From: Pteria penguin
Taxonomy: Eukaryota > Mollusca > Bivalvia > Pterioida > Pteriidae
Assembly (NCBI GenBank): GCA_035048485.1
Contig: CM068589.1
Coordinates: 9,218,869-9,282,868, forward strand
DNA length: 64,000 bases
Reading direction: 5' to 3'
Shown here: one piece after another, positions 9,132 through 19,429 of the stretch
How positions within the stretch are numbered: position 1 is the first letter of the stretch
Layout: each line of letters opens with the position of its first letter
Translations under genes and position numbers: made by a program
Notes under the pieces: generated by a model
Database searches by the model: none
Seen by the model: only the letters and a program-made list of their open reading frames with translations
What the model was told of the DNA's origin: nothing

Positions 9132-10540
9132 TCATATAGTCCTCACCGCCCTGTTAGTCAGCTTGCAACGTTCAAGTAAAAGTCTGCATAAGACTGTAGA
9201 GGGGCCAAATACAAGACCTATAGTCTTTTTGATGATCTCAATATCATATTGTCTATTTAGGAGACGTTTGACTATTTTATTACATGATAAAATAACGTTA
9301 TCGGAGCCTTTTACTTTCCTTAGTTTATATACGAGATCACCGTAAAAATTAGGATGGGAAATTCCATTGGATACATACTGTTGAAAAGAAATATTTCCAA
9401 ATTTAGATAGAAGTTCTGAATAAGATCTGAAGAATTTGCCGAATGTTTTTCTTAGCTTGTGATATCTGTAACCCTGAGTTAAAAGTTTAGTAGTAATTTG
9501 TAAATTTCGTTTATGAAAGTCCAAAACATCGGTGCAGCCTCTGACAAATCGAACTAATTGAGATATATAGATACCATATGATGGGAGTCGAGGGACATCG
9601 CCATCCAAGTAAGGGAAATTTACAATAGGAAATCCAAAATCCTCACGTTTATCATAAATATTAGTATATATTAGGTTGTTGATAATTTTGATGTTTAAAT
9701 CTAAGAAAGGTGTAGATTTATCTCAAGTATTAGCTTTATTCAATGTGAGCTCTGGTGGATATATTTTTGATATAAATTGTTCGAATTCAGGGTTATCGAT
9801 TACCAAAATGTCATCCAGATATCTGCAAGTATTATTAAATTTGTCAATGAGGTCAAAACGTTTTGATTTTTGAGTAGAAACCATAAAATCCCTCTCATAA
9901 CAATAAAGAAATAAATCTGCTATCAGAGGCGCGCAGTTAGTACCCATAGGAATCCCAACTATTTGTTGATATATCTTGCCATCAAATTGCACAAAAATAT
10001 TATTCATGAGAAAATCTAGTGCTTTACAGAATTCCTTGCAAGTCCAGTACTTATATAAAGTATATTGTTTGTTGGAAACGATTACAGAGTTATTGGAAGT
10101 ACATATGTACGTTTTAGATTCTCTGTGAAAACACCATTGTATAAGAGACAGCAACTTGCTTTTAATCAAATCATGAGGCAGAGATGTATAAAGTGTAGAA
10201 AAATGTAGAAATTTGAGTCGCTTTGAAATTTAGCGAAAGAAGTTTGTCTATAACTTCATGAGAATTTTTAATCGACCAAAAGTAATTGATGTTACTATAA
10301 TGAAATGCGACATCACAATATTTGATAATATGATCTTTTATAGCAGTTAGAGCAGACGTAATATGTTTCGATAGTACCGTAGTAGAGCAGTGGCTAGAAT
10401 TAGATATGAAACGTGATTTATATGGACTTTTATGTAGTTTTGGGAGCCAATACATGGTTGGTAGATCAGATTTATCAGTTTTAATTTTGAAGTCGGACAT
10501 GGTCATGATCAGTATGTTTTGACTACGAATCTAACAGATC
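9132..10540 (-). pseudogene. Reverse transcriptase of copy A, with deletion and in-frame TGA
   Basis: Reading on the minus strand, the N-terminal part has the LPTMYWLPKLHKSPYKSRF block, then RT fingers. The catalytic motif A should read DFSTLY, but about 5 bases are missing near 10197, which removes the Asp and shifts the frame. The frame reopens at 10169 with motif B (GIPMGTNCAPL) and motif C (RYLDDIL, containing the two catalytic Asp). At 9723-9725 there is an in-frame TGA; the frame then continues without a break through the LPSYGIYISQLVRF and KFGNISF blocks to a stop at 9132. Copy C has TGC (Cys) at the TGA position. The deletion makes this copy inactive whatever the TGA means. Confidence 0.75.
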
Positions 10541-10680
10541 ATAAAATGCACTGCTCACTGATAACTGTGTACTTTTGGTAGAACAGAAAACTGAAGATAT
10601 CTGACAAAGTTGTGTGACAAAAATCGCCAAGGACACGCACACAAAAATGACAACAGAAGAAATAACACAAACATTCTTTG

Positions 10681-10715
10681 CCGCAAATTTTCGGCCTTCT
10701 GGCCTTTATCAAGTA
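10681..10715 (-). ncRNA. Hammerhead-like motif at the 5' end of copy A (degenerate)
   Basis: On the minus strand the order is TTGATAA, a perfect 4-bp stem GGCC/GGCC with loop AGAA, then GAAA. This is the layout of a hammerhead core (CUGANGA, stem II, GAAA), but C3 is U and G8 is A. Stem III and a proper NUH cleavage site are not clear. Penelope-like elements are known to carry hammerheads, so a relic is plausible; self-cleavage is unlikely. Confidence 0.35.
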
Positions 10716-10730
10716 ATATTTAGAATAGTA

Positions 10731-11092
10731 CAGTAGATCTACGTAACATCCATCTTTTCATGTCTAATATAAACAAGCTTCTAAACTCGGATAAACGTTG
10801 ACGTCATAACGTCATTATTACGTGCGTAAGTATGGCATTAAGATTTACTAAACTTAACATAAAAACACAAGTATACATGTAAATATAAAAACCGCATCGA
10901 TAGACTATCTGCCAGACCAATCAACCGACAATCTGATCGACCAACCGACCGTACGACAGACCGACCGGGAGATAGCAGCAAAGTAATACCCCCTTATTTC
11001 CAAAATAGGGGGTACATAAAAAGAAAACAGAGCATTAAATCACCTCAAAAAATAAATACATGTAGTTCATGAATTAATTATACAATCACATG
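10731..11092. other. Intergenic
   Basis: No gene is seen. It contains a CRE-like pair (TGACGTCATAACGTCA near 10799) and a degenerate CCGACC-rich stretch at 10905-10970. Confidence 0.5.
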
Positions 11093-11392
11093 TTAGTTAG
11101 TTTTAATATTGCATCCATTTGGCCTGCGCGTTTCCAAATTTCTTATCCAATTACCTTCAACAATTAATCTGTATATTTTATTTTCTCCGGTAGTCCTAGC
11201 CATAACAGCAACACGAAGATCACCTTCATCATGGTTCGCAAAATGTTTCATAGTTGCTTTTTCTCTTTGGTACTTTATATCGCGTCTATGTTTTTCTATT
11301 CTTCCTTTTAACGATCTTTCTGTTTCTCCTATATATACAGTTTGTTTACATTTATTGCAGATTAACGCATAAATCAAAATCTGTCTTTGCAC
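11093..11392 (-). CDS. GIY-YIG endonuclease domain of the Penelope-like element
   Basis: This 99-residue open stretch is the C-terminal nuclease that nicks target DNA for retrotransposition. CNKCKQ precedes VYIGETERSLKGRIEKH, which carries the YIG signature, the catalytic Arg region and the conserved His. The HFANHDEGDL and EGNWIRNLETRRPNGCN blocks complete the domain, including the conserved Glu and terminal Asn. The domain itself is intact, but it lies in a truncated, frameshifted element, so it is probably not translated. Confidence 0.8.
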   Translation of the reverse strand: MQRQILIYALICNKCKQTVYIGETERSLKGRIEKHRRDIKYQREKATMKHFANHDEGDLRVAVMARTTGENKIYRLIVEGNWIRNLETRRPNGCNIKTN

Positions 11393-12045
11393 TTCGCGTC
11401 TTTTACTGTCTTGAAGGATTTCTTTCTCTTAAAATAAAAAATATCACCATTTTCAATTATCCTACATATTTTACATGTACATGATGTTTCATCTTGTTTT
11501 ATAGAATTTTCAGTTTTCCTATGCACAAATTATCACATAAATTTTTATCGCGTCGAAAAGCAAAAATTGGTGGGTCGGGGAAAACATTGCACATTCTCTC
11601 TGATTTATACAGTGTCGATTGAAGTTTTTAAGAATGTCTGGCAGTAGTTTAGAAAATGTACACACTAGTGGAACTCGTTCAGATTTGTTTCCTTTAACCT
11701 TCCGTTTAAGTAAATCGTCCTTATCTAATTTATCCACTCTACTCTGTAATTGCTTCCCCATCAGCCTTCGCTGTAGCCTCGTTTTCGTAATTGTAGTTTT
11801 AGTTCATGTCGGTGTATCTCGTAATCCCCTTCCTTTTCGCAAATTCTCTTTATCTTTAACCCGAGTCCGTATGCAATCCCTGTCTTTGTATGTGGTGGGT
11901 GGCACGAATCCGATCTAAGATATAAATGTTTGTCCGTCGGTTTAGTGAACAAATACGTATATACATGTCCGTTCACGATTTTAACCCGCGTATCTAGGAA
12001 GTCGATGGACTCCCGACTCCATCTAAATCCAATCTTAATATTTTA
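11393..12045 (-). pseudogene. Penelope-like RT thumb/linker, frameshifted
   Basis: The segment begins in the post-catalytic region (RWSRESIDFLDTRV) and runs to a TGA at 11761 after KRGYSEG. It resumes in another frame as RVDKLDKDDLLKRKV and VPLVCTFSKLLPDILK. A second shift follows before a CxCxxC segment that leads into the nuclease. At least two frameshifts make it a pseudogene. The blocks are the familiar connection between RT and GIY-YIG in these elements. Confidence 0.75.
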
Positions 12046-12590
12046 ATATTTCTTGTGAGGCCTCTAATTTCCGTCTTTGTGTGGTATGTGCTAAGATGTC
12101 AATTTGCGATATAACAAAACATATTTTACTTAAGATATTTTCTATCATACATATTTTGTTCATATATTATTCATAACAAATACTTCAGTAGGACCTCGTC
12201 ACATGTTTTTTTTACCAATTTATTTTGCTAGGAGTAGGACTATGAAGACAACATAAATTTCTCCGTGTATAAAGATCCAAACACCAGTTTATAACAATTT
12301 CAATATTTCCAATTACTCCTTTTAAAATAAAACAACTGTAAAATGAAATTAATAACGTCGAGAAAATTCGAGCGAAAACATGTCGAAACCTGCTATTCTG
12401 CAACAATTCGTTAAAAAGGAAATCATAGTTTTGCTTTTAATCCATACTATCACATTAGGATATCAAACATTATATTTATTGTGAAGCGAAAGGTGAAGTG
12501 AAATAACGTAACACCAGTACTTGGTATACATATTTCATAGAGGACAGTCATCAAATTAAGTAAATCACCCTTAAACTAAAGGAGTATTTC
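12046..12590. other. Intergenic
   Basis: AT-rich sequence; nothing is recognised. Confidence 0.4.
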
Positions 12591-12705
12591 CCTCATGCAT
12601 AGCTCTGTCCTTAGATAGATTCTTTGGTTCACTTTTCGGTCATTTTGGTTTCAACATTGCTCTTCAAATATTTATATATTATGAGAATTCCAATCATTTG
12701 GCCAC

Positions 12706-12753
12706 GAGCATCACTGAAGAGACATAAGTTGTCAAAATGCGCATATGGTGCTC
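12706..12753 (+). ncRNA. Hammerhead ribozyme motif 1 (core mutated)
   Basis: Stem I is GAGCATCA paired with TGGTGCTC over all eight positions (one G-U). The core CTGAAGA is followed by stem II (GACA/TGTC with loop TAAGT) and the palindromic stem III region TGCGCAT, then the cleavage base A. The GAAA block reads AAAA, so G12 is lost and activity is unlikely. Confidence 0.7.
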
Positions 12754-12897
12754 AAAATGAAAAGGTATATATGTTCTGTATTTATTATAACTACTAGGCT
12801 GGTGTCACTGCTGATGGGCTGATAGTCCCAGAGGATATCACAAGTCTAGTTTTCAGTGCTTTTGTACTGACATTTTCAGTCATTAAATTTTGGCCAC

Positions 12898-12945
12898 GAG
12901 CATCACTGAAGAGACAAAAGCTGTCGAAATGCGCATTTGGTGCAC
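12898..12945 (+). ncRNA. Hammerhead ribozyme motif 2 (core intact)
   Basis: The core CTGAAGA, stem II (GACA/TGTC, loop AAAGC) and GAAA are all present. They are followed by the TGCGCAT stem III region and U as cleavage base before TGGTGC. Stem I pairs over six positions (GCATCA with TGGTGC). Stem III is a minimal palindrome, as in short-stem metazoan hammerheads that may act as dimers. Confidence 0.75.
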
Positions 12946-12985
12946 TAAATTAAACGGTATATATGTTCTATATTTATGATCGTTC

Positions 12986-13955
12986 ATTTACATTATGAAC
13001 CTTGATTTCTATTGTATAAAGCGTCAATGTATATAAATGATATATTTGGTGAAATAAAGTTAAAGCATGACAAAATATTTATAGATAACCCTTGAATAGT
13101 TAAATATACTTACTAGTAATGCTCTAAATAATGAAGTCATATATCTGAATATTATGCACTATAATAATAACGGTGACTTGGTTCTTTTTATAGAATATTA
13201 GTTTGGTTCTTTTAACTTCTAATTTTACAATAGCTACTGATTAAATTAAGAGAGAATACAGAAGACAGAATTTGTATGATATAAATCACCATGGACATGA
13301 ACATAAAACATGATAATAGTCAAATAAACACAGAAAACGACATTACAAAATATGTACTATAGTTAGGACACCTATCTATCTCAGAACTCTAAATCAAGGT
13401 TACAAATCCCTCTAAAATGGTGTGGTTAGTCGGTTTACGGGGGTATGAATTTGTAAAACTGAAGATATTTCTTTTACTTGGACCACTAACATGTTTCTGA
13501 CTTCTGTTCATTTCCACAAATTATTTAAGTTCAATTTCTCCTGCATTTCCTCTGACACTGCTGATGCCTTGTGTCATTTTCTGGTAATATCATCGAAAAT
13601 CGATATTTAGCACAATAGAAAGGAAAGAGGACATCTCTGAAATCATAATATTGAACACCCATTGCAATGTCAATACTTTTAAGACATATAATTAATGTGA
13701 GAAAAATCTATTCTTATCCAATATATTAAGAGAAATATTTGACACTGTTCAAACATCAATGTTTGACAATAAATTTCGTCCTATCAAACAAAAAGGCAAA
13801 GTGATATACATACAAAAAAAATTTGAGATTTCGGTAGGTTGAACGTTGCATGAACAGAATTTCTCTATGAATTTATTTTCGTTGACCAAAAATTGTTGAT
13901 ATCATTATTATATATACTTCAAATTATCAGTCACGATATTCTGTAAACCACACAA
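12986..13955. other. Intergenic
   Basis: No gene or clear repeat is seen in this AT-rich stretch. Confidence 0.4.
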
Positions 13956-14180
13956 AAGCTAAGGGATATCTTCCTCACCCATAGCTCTGTCCTTTGATTG
14001 ATTCTTGGACTCAGTATTTTGCCACTTTGGTTTTAACCCTGTTATTCAAATATTGATATATATTATTTCCGATCATTTGGCGATGAGCATTACTTAAGAG
14101 ACATAAATTGTCGGAATGCGCATCTAGTGCATACAAATATAACGTATAAATGTTCTAATATTGATTATTGTCATATACGA
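13956..14180 (+). repeat. Third retrozyme-like copy, decayed
   Basis: The leader (CCATAGCTCTGTCC, then TTATTCAAATATTGATATAT) matches that of the 12591 copy. The hammerhead at 14085-14132 keeps the layout, but CTGAAGA has become CTTAAGA and GAAA has become GGAA. Sequence after it again contains the TAAATGTTCTA block. Confidence 0.6.
14085..14132 (+). ncRNA. Hammerhead ribozyme motif 3 (degenerate)
   Basis: Stem I is GAGCATTA with TAGTGCAT, stem II is GACA/TGTC, and the TGCGCAT region and C cleavage base are present. G5 and A13 of the core are mutated, so it should not cleave. Confidence 0.6.
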
Positions 14181-14767
14181 GTTCTAATGTTATTGCCGAA
14201 TTTGCATTAATGAGGAAGAGACAGTTGACCTTGAGGTAAGCTATTTGCAAAACTTTCCAGGGATCAAGGTCATGAGGATATATATCATGTAACGGGACTT
14301 GTTTGATATTGAAAGTAAAAGTATATGTTTTATTGTTTTAATGTTTACAATTTGCAAAATTGAACGGTAAACTAACTGTAGATTACTATTTACACTTGTC
14401 GTATTCATCAATGCCATTTGTAATACAGATTAATTGTAAGTGCATCCAATATTGTATTTTCATTTTTTTTTTTTTTTGGACCAGTACTATGTTTAAGTTC
14501 ATAACTGTGTCTTGGTTCTAATGACAACACAACCTATGGTATTTCCTTTGGTTGTCTCAGAGAATCCATAATAAGTGGCATGGCCAAACTGAAAGCAAAC
14601 TATGAATCCATATCTGACGATGTTCAGTAATTTATCTACTCTGAAAATATTTAGACAAAACCTGTCCTCGCTAATGTTAATGGTAGTGTATATCTCTATC
14701 AGAACTTTACATATGACTGTAATTGACCTAAAATAAGATTAATGGTATCCGCGATGGTGTTACCCAG

Positions 14768-14912
14768 CAGACTTGCAACGTTCAATCAACGTTGAAATTT
14801 GGTTGATCCAGGTTGACGACGTTGATCGATCATATTTCAACGTTGTACAACGTTGTAAAAATCAACGTTGAACGAAACAATGTTATATGACGTTGAATGT
14901 TTCAACCAATTA
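14768..14912. repeat. AACGTT-rich array, left
   Basis: At least six AACGTT or ACGTTG motifs occur in about 145 bp, preceded by TTACCCAGCAGAC. The same motif makes up the array at 24144-24350. Such arrays are frequent near the ends of certain animal DNA transposons. Confidence 0.6.
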
Positions 14913-15938
14913 CGATTATTAAAATCGCTGATAGTGAAAAATCGATGTACATGTTTGTATGCATATTTTTGAAGTCCTGTTTGTATTGGAGTTAATTTCC
15001 AGTTGCTTCATTTTGAAAAAGTGAATATAATTTATTTAATTCAACAACTATTTTGAAATCAATTATGTTCCAATCTTTCATAAAGACGAAAATTGAGATT
15101 TTAAAAAATTCATTAATCAGTTAAAAAATTCAAATTTAAAAATGAGAATTGTGTAAAATAATTTTTTTATAATATAAGTATGAAATGCTGATTATCGCAT
15201 TAAAGTATCAAAAGATCGACATGCAAGAATCGCACGAATGCATACCCAGATTGTTTCTGTATTATCAACACAAACGATGTTTGTTTCCTGTTCCCACACC
15301 CTGAGATCAAATTACGCCCTCAGACAAAGGATGGTACGTGTGACGTCAGTTCACCGCGCATTTCACATTTCAAACCAAGATCTCGGTACAGTAACGTTGC
15401 ACTGACGAAGAACACAAGTAAGTATATGTTTTCATATATTTCGCATATTTTAACAGAGTATAATGTTTATATGTTTAAAAAAAATCGTTACCTTATAATT
15501 GTTTCTGATTTCTTACATTATTTTTGAATCCTGATATAGCCCTAGAATTTGAAATTTGCTAGTTCCTTTCAGTTTAAATTCAGCGATATTAGAGCTGCCA
15601 TTATCGTGCAACAACTTTTATAGATTATATCAATACTGTATGACATGCAATGTGACCATGCCTCGCCTTTAAAATAATTATACATCAATATATACATAAA
15701 ATGTGTTTTGTTTTCGGCAAATTTTAGTCCTCATTAATTATGATGTCTCACCAAGTGTTCCGACGTTTGTGAAATCTGTACCTTGAGGATTCTGAGAGAG
15801 GCATGAACCTAAATGTAAATTCTATATTCCCGCTAAATATCTTTTATTTTTTAACTGTATTTACTACTTTTCATTCATTTCTGCCCTATTTAACATTTCA
15901 ATTTAAACCAAGTTGAGGTCAACCAGTTGGCATCAGTG
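14913..15938. other. Noncoding, with a CRE and a possible first exon
   Basis: A full palindromic CRE (TGACGTCA) lies at 15341-15348, about 70 bases before a consensus splice donor (ACAAGTAAGTAT near 15415). This could be the promoter and first noncoding exon of a transposon gene. No ORF supports it directly. Confidence 0.3.
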
Positions 15939-16083
15939 GCAGATTTAAGGGGTTCGTGGGCGTTCGGCTAAGGTAGTAATTACGTAATTAATTTACTTAA
16001 AACCTACATTTTTAGCAAATTTTAAGTAAAACTCTGTAAAATTCGGTATCCCAGGCAAAGGAGGAACTGGATCCGCCACTAGG
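15939..16083. mobile_element. Small MITE, CAGTGGC ends
   Basis: The left end CAGTGGCAGATTTA and the right end TGGATCCGCCACTA are imperfect inverted repeats around 145 bp. It is related to the element at 5873-6033. The interior is noncoding. Confidence 0.4.
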
Positions 16084-17644
16084 ATTCACTTACATTGTCG
16101 TGAATAGTAATGTCAGAGATGCCGGTAAAAATTAATTAAGGTGTATGATAAAAAAAAAATTATCTTAAATGTTTTGATCATTTTAAGTACTTGTCCATAT
16201 AAGAGTCAGACAATATTGAAAAAAGGTGATATAGGCTATGTCATGAAAAACAGATTTTTTATCATAAATATTTAGTATATCCATAAAAAGTTGAGTTCTG
16301 AAAGTTTAGTCTGCATTGAAGTCATAATTACGATGCACTGGCTATCTAAATATCAAGATAGGCAAAAGCTCAGTCCATTAGCTACAGTGTTAATCATTTA
16401 AACTTTAATTAAATATTCTGACTAATAACAGACCATCTATAATAAGAGAAAGTAACCAACATATCTAATTTGATACCAGCTTTGAGTTTTAGCTTAATTT
16501 TTTATGGGTTTTTTAAACACTATTGAATAGTGGTTGAATAAAATATGCTTGAATTGATGGCAAAAGTAGAAATTTGATTACTTCCCTTGAGGAACTCTCT
16601 AATGTTTGAAACAACATTAGATGATAAAAATGGCAGACATCAATGTAAACAATTCTAATAATTTTGATTTAAAGTGTAGTTTTTCTCAATTTACTGATTT
16701 TTTATGTAGACTTTCCCAAAATTATCCATATGACAAATCCATCATACCTGTTAGTCAATGCCAACGCCCTCTAGCAACCCACCTGAGTAACCTACACTTG
16801 TCAAAGATAACATTAGAAATGAGTGCCAACTTTTTTTACCGTGTCGGGATTTTACATGTTTAGGGTATTTTACAATATGTCCTTTACATCGGGCTAAATT
16901 GGGTGTCATGTGGCGGGCTTCAACTTCATGTTCATACCCGGGACATAGTGGAAAAGCCAGGCCTGAACGACCAATATTTCTGCAAATGTCATATTACTTA
17001 ATGCGGTGATACTAAATGAAGACCAGAGAAGACCAAAGAAGACCAGAAGAAATCTAGTGGTGGGGCTGCATAATAAATGGCATCCAGAGATAGAATAGAC
17101 CTTAACCTTCATATTCTGAAAATTTTATTGTAATATCTACAGTAGTTTAGATGAACCAGGGCAAAAATCTTTTCTGAACTGCATAGCATAAGCGCGCCGC
17201 CATATTAAATCGGGATAGACCAATCGTGAAGCGTGGGTAACTTTAAACAATGTGTAATATTTTTTAAAAAGTAACGTTACTGTGAAGACATTTGATAAAA
17301 TGGGGTTTTTAGCGAACTAGTTTCTTCTTTTATTTTTATTGAAATACAATATATTTTGACGAGAGATGCGAAGGTGGATATGGTATACTAACATGGAGGG
17401 GAGGGGAGGGGCGGCTGGCGTTTTTTTTTTTTTTTCTTCTTTTCATTTATTTATTTATTTATTTTCATTCATTTTTTATTAAGATTCAAAGATTTATTTT
17501 ATATGGCAGAGAGAGAAAGAGAGATATCTGGGCACCGGAAAATATACGTTGTGTATATGGTATACTAAGAACATTCAATATACGACTAGATCTAGTTTTA
17601 ATATTTGCTGAAATGTATGATAGGCCTATTTTAAGTGTTTTCTG
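16084..17644. other. Intergenic
   Basis: No credible coding sequence; short ORFs lack family motifs. Confidence 0.4.
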
Positions 17645-17657
17645 CTCTCTCTCTCTC

Positions 17658-17726
<69 letters not shown>
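17645..17726. repeat. CT then ATT microsatellite
   Basis: A short CT run is followed by about 22 uninterrupted ATT units. Confidence 0.95.
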
Positions 17727-17958
17727 CTTTGAAAGGGGGATATGAAAAACTCCAGCCACTGTTCAACTCTTTTATCACTGAGTGAAACCTGAACTTTCAT
17801 GATCAACATTATGAACATGAAATCGGCCAGATTGAGATTTAGCGTTCTCACCATCATGGTGATCTGAATTTTCATCTTCACCAGTCATCCCCAGAAATCA
17901 CTAGCCTAGCCCGCGAGGCTACCGAAAATTTCCTTGGGCTACTAAAATTTATTTTTGC

Positions 17959-18007
17959 AATAGCCAAAGGACTTATAAATAAGTTGTTTATAAGTCCTTG
18001 AATAGCC
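17959..18007. mobile_element. 35-bp palindromic insert with 7-bp flanking repeat, copy 1
   Basis: A 35-bp unit (17966-18000) is made of two 17-base arms around one central base; the arms pair at 15 of 17 positions. It is flanked on both sides by AATAGCC, a perfect 7-bp direct repeat. The same unit with a different 7-bp repeat occurs at 26048. This looks like a minimal inverted-repeat-only insertion with target duplication. Confidence 0.7.
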
Positions 18008-18443
18008 CGACTGGCTAGTAAAATACCGATGGTTCGAGAGCAAAAGATGACAAATTGCTAGGGCTAAAATAATTCATCACGATTTCGATTCGGTTCGATA
18101 TTTTCCTTTCAGTTGATGTTGGATGCATTTCACTGACCAATTTAATTTTATCAGAGGAAATTCTGAATGAAAAAAGAAAACGATCTCTCAACAATGTAAA
18201 TGGAACTTTAAAAATTTAAATCAAAGCATATCATTATTTATAAACTCTCTCTTCATGAATACAACAGATGTCGGATACATTGTCTTAAACGTAAAAACAA
18301 GTTATATCCAGTGGCAGTGGTTATTTACTGGAAATCGCATGCTCACGTGGATAATGAAATTGCAAAAGAGTAATGTGGTTTACAAATTTTTGTTTATATT
18401 TTATGATGCAGTGCATTTAATACATGTTCAATGACAATGATAC

Positions 18444-19324
<881 letters not shown>

Positions 19325-19366
19325 CTCAGGTGAGCGATATAGGCCCACTTGGGCCTCTTGTTTTAA
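19325..19366 (+). mobile_element. Helitron-like 3' end: hairpin plus TCTTGTTTT
   Basis: CAGGTGAGCGATATA is followed by the hairpin GGCCCACTTGGGCC and then TCTTGTTTTA. The same architecture occurs on the minus strand at about 29250-29290 and on the plus strand near 57870 and 59598. A short GC hairpin just before a CTTGT-type end suggests non-autonomous Helitron-like elements. Confidence 0.45.
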
Positions 19367-19429
19367 GTGTAAGTTTTTATTTTTGGTAATTAAAACTCAA
19401 ACAAATACATTTCAAAATATAATTGTATA

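Larger units (their letters stand above)
8625..10730 (-). mobile_element. RT element copy A (Penelope-like/Naiad-like family), broken
   Basis: This minus-strand element shares its 3' end, reading CTCCTCTTTTTT on that strand, with the copies at 21684 and 62892. It includes an approximately 500-bp 3' tail, an RT ORF and a 5' leader with a hammerhead-like stem. The RT motif B (GIPMGTNCAPL) and motif C (YLDD) define a mollusc-abundant RT family. I place it near Penelope-like elements with moderate confidence. Confidence 0.7.
11093..12045 (-). mobile_element. 5'-truncated Penelope-like element with C-terminal GIY-YIG
   Basis: On the minus strand, the order SIDFLDT, then TKPTDKHLYL, SCHPPH and YGLGLKIKRIC, then RVPLVCTFSKLLP, then the GIY-YIG nuclease is the C-terminal half of canonical endonuclease-positive Penelope-like elements. 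The RT palm is absent, so the copy is truncated at its 5' end near 12045, as usual for retroelements primed from the target. Confidence 0.8.
12591..12985 (+). repeat. Retrozyme-like tandem repeat with two hammerhead motifs
   Basis: Two homologous monomers are joined head to tail. Their predicted cleavage points (after 12745 and after 12937) are 192 bases apart. Sequence after each hammerhead is homologous (TGGTGC..., then GGTATATATGTTCT). Small tandem repeats each bearing a hammerhead are the hallmark of metazoan retrozymes. Confidence 0.7.
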
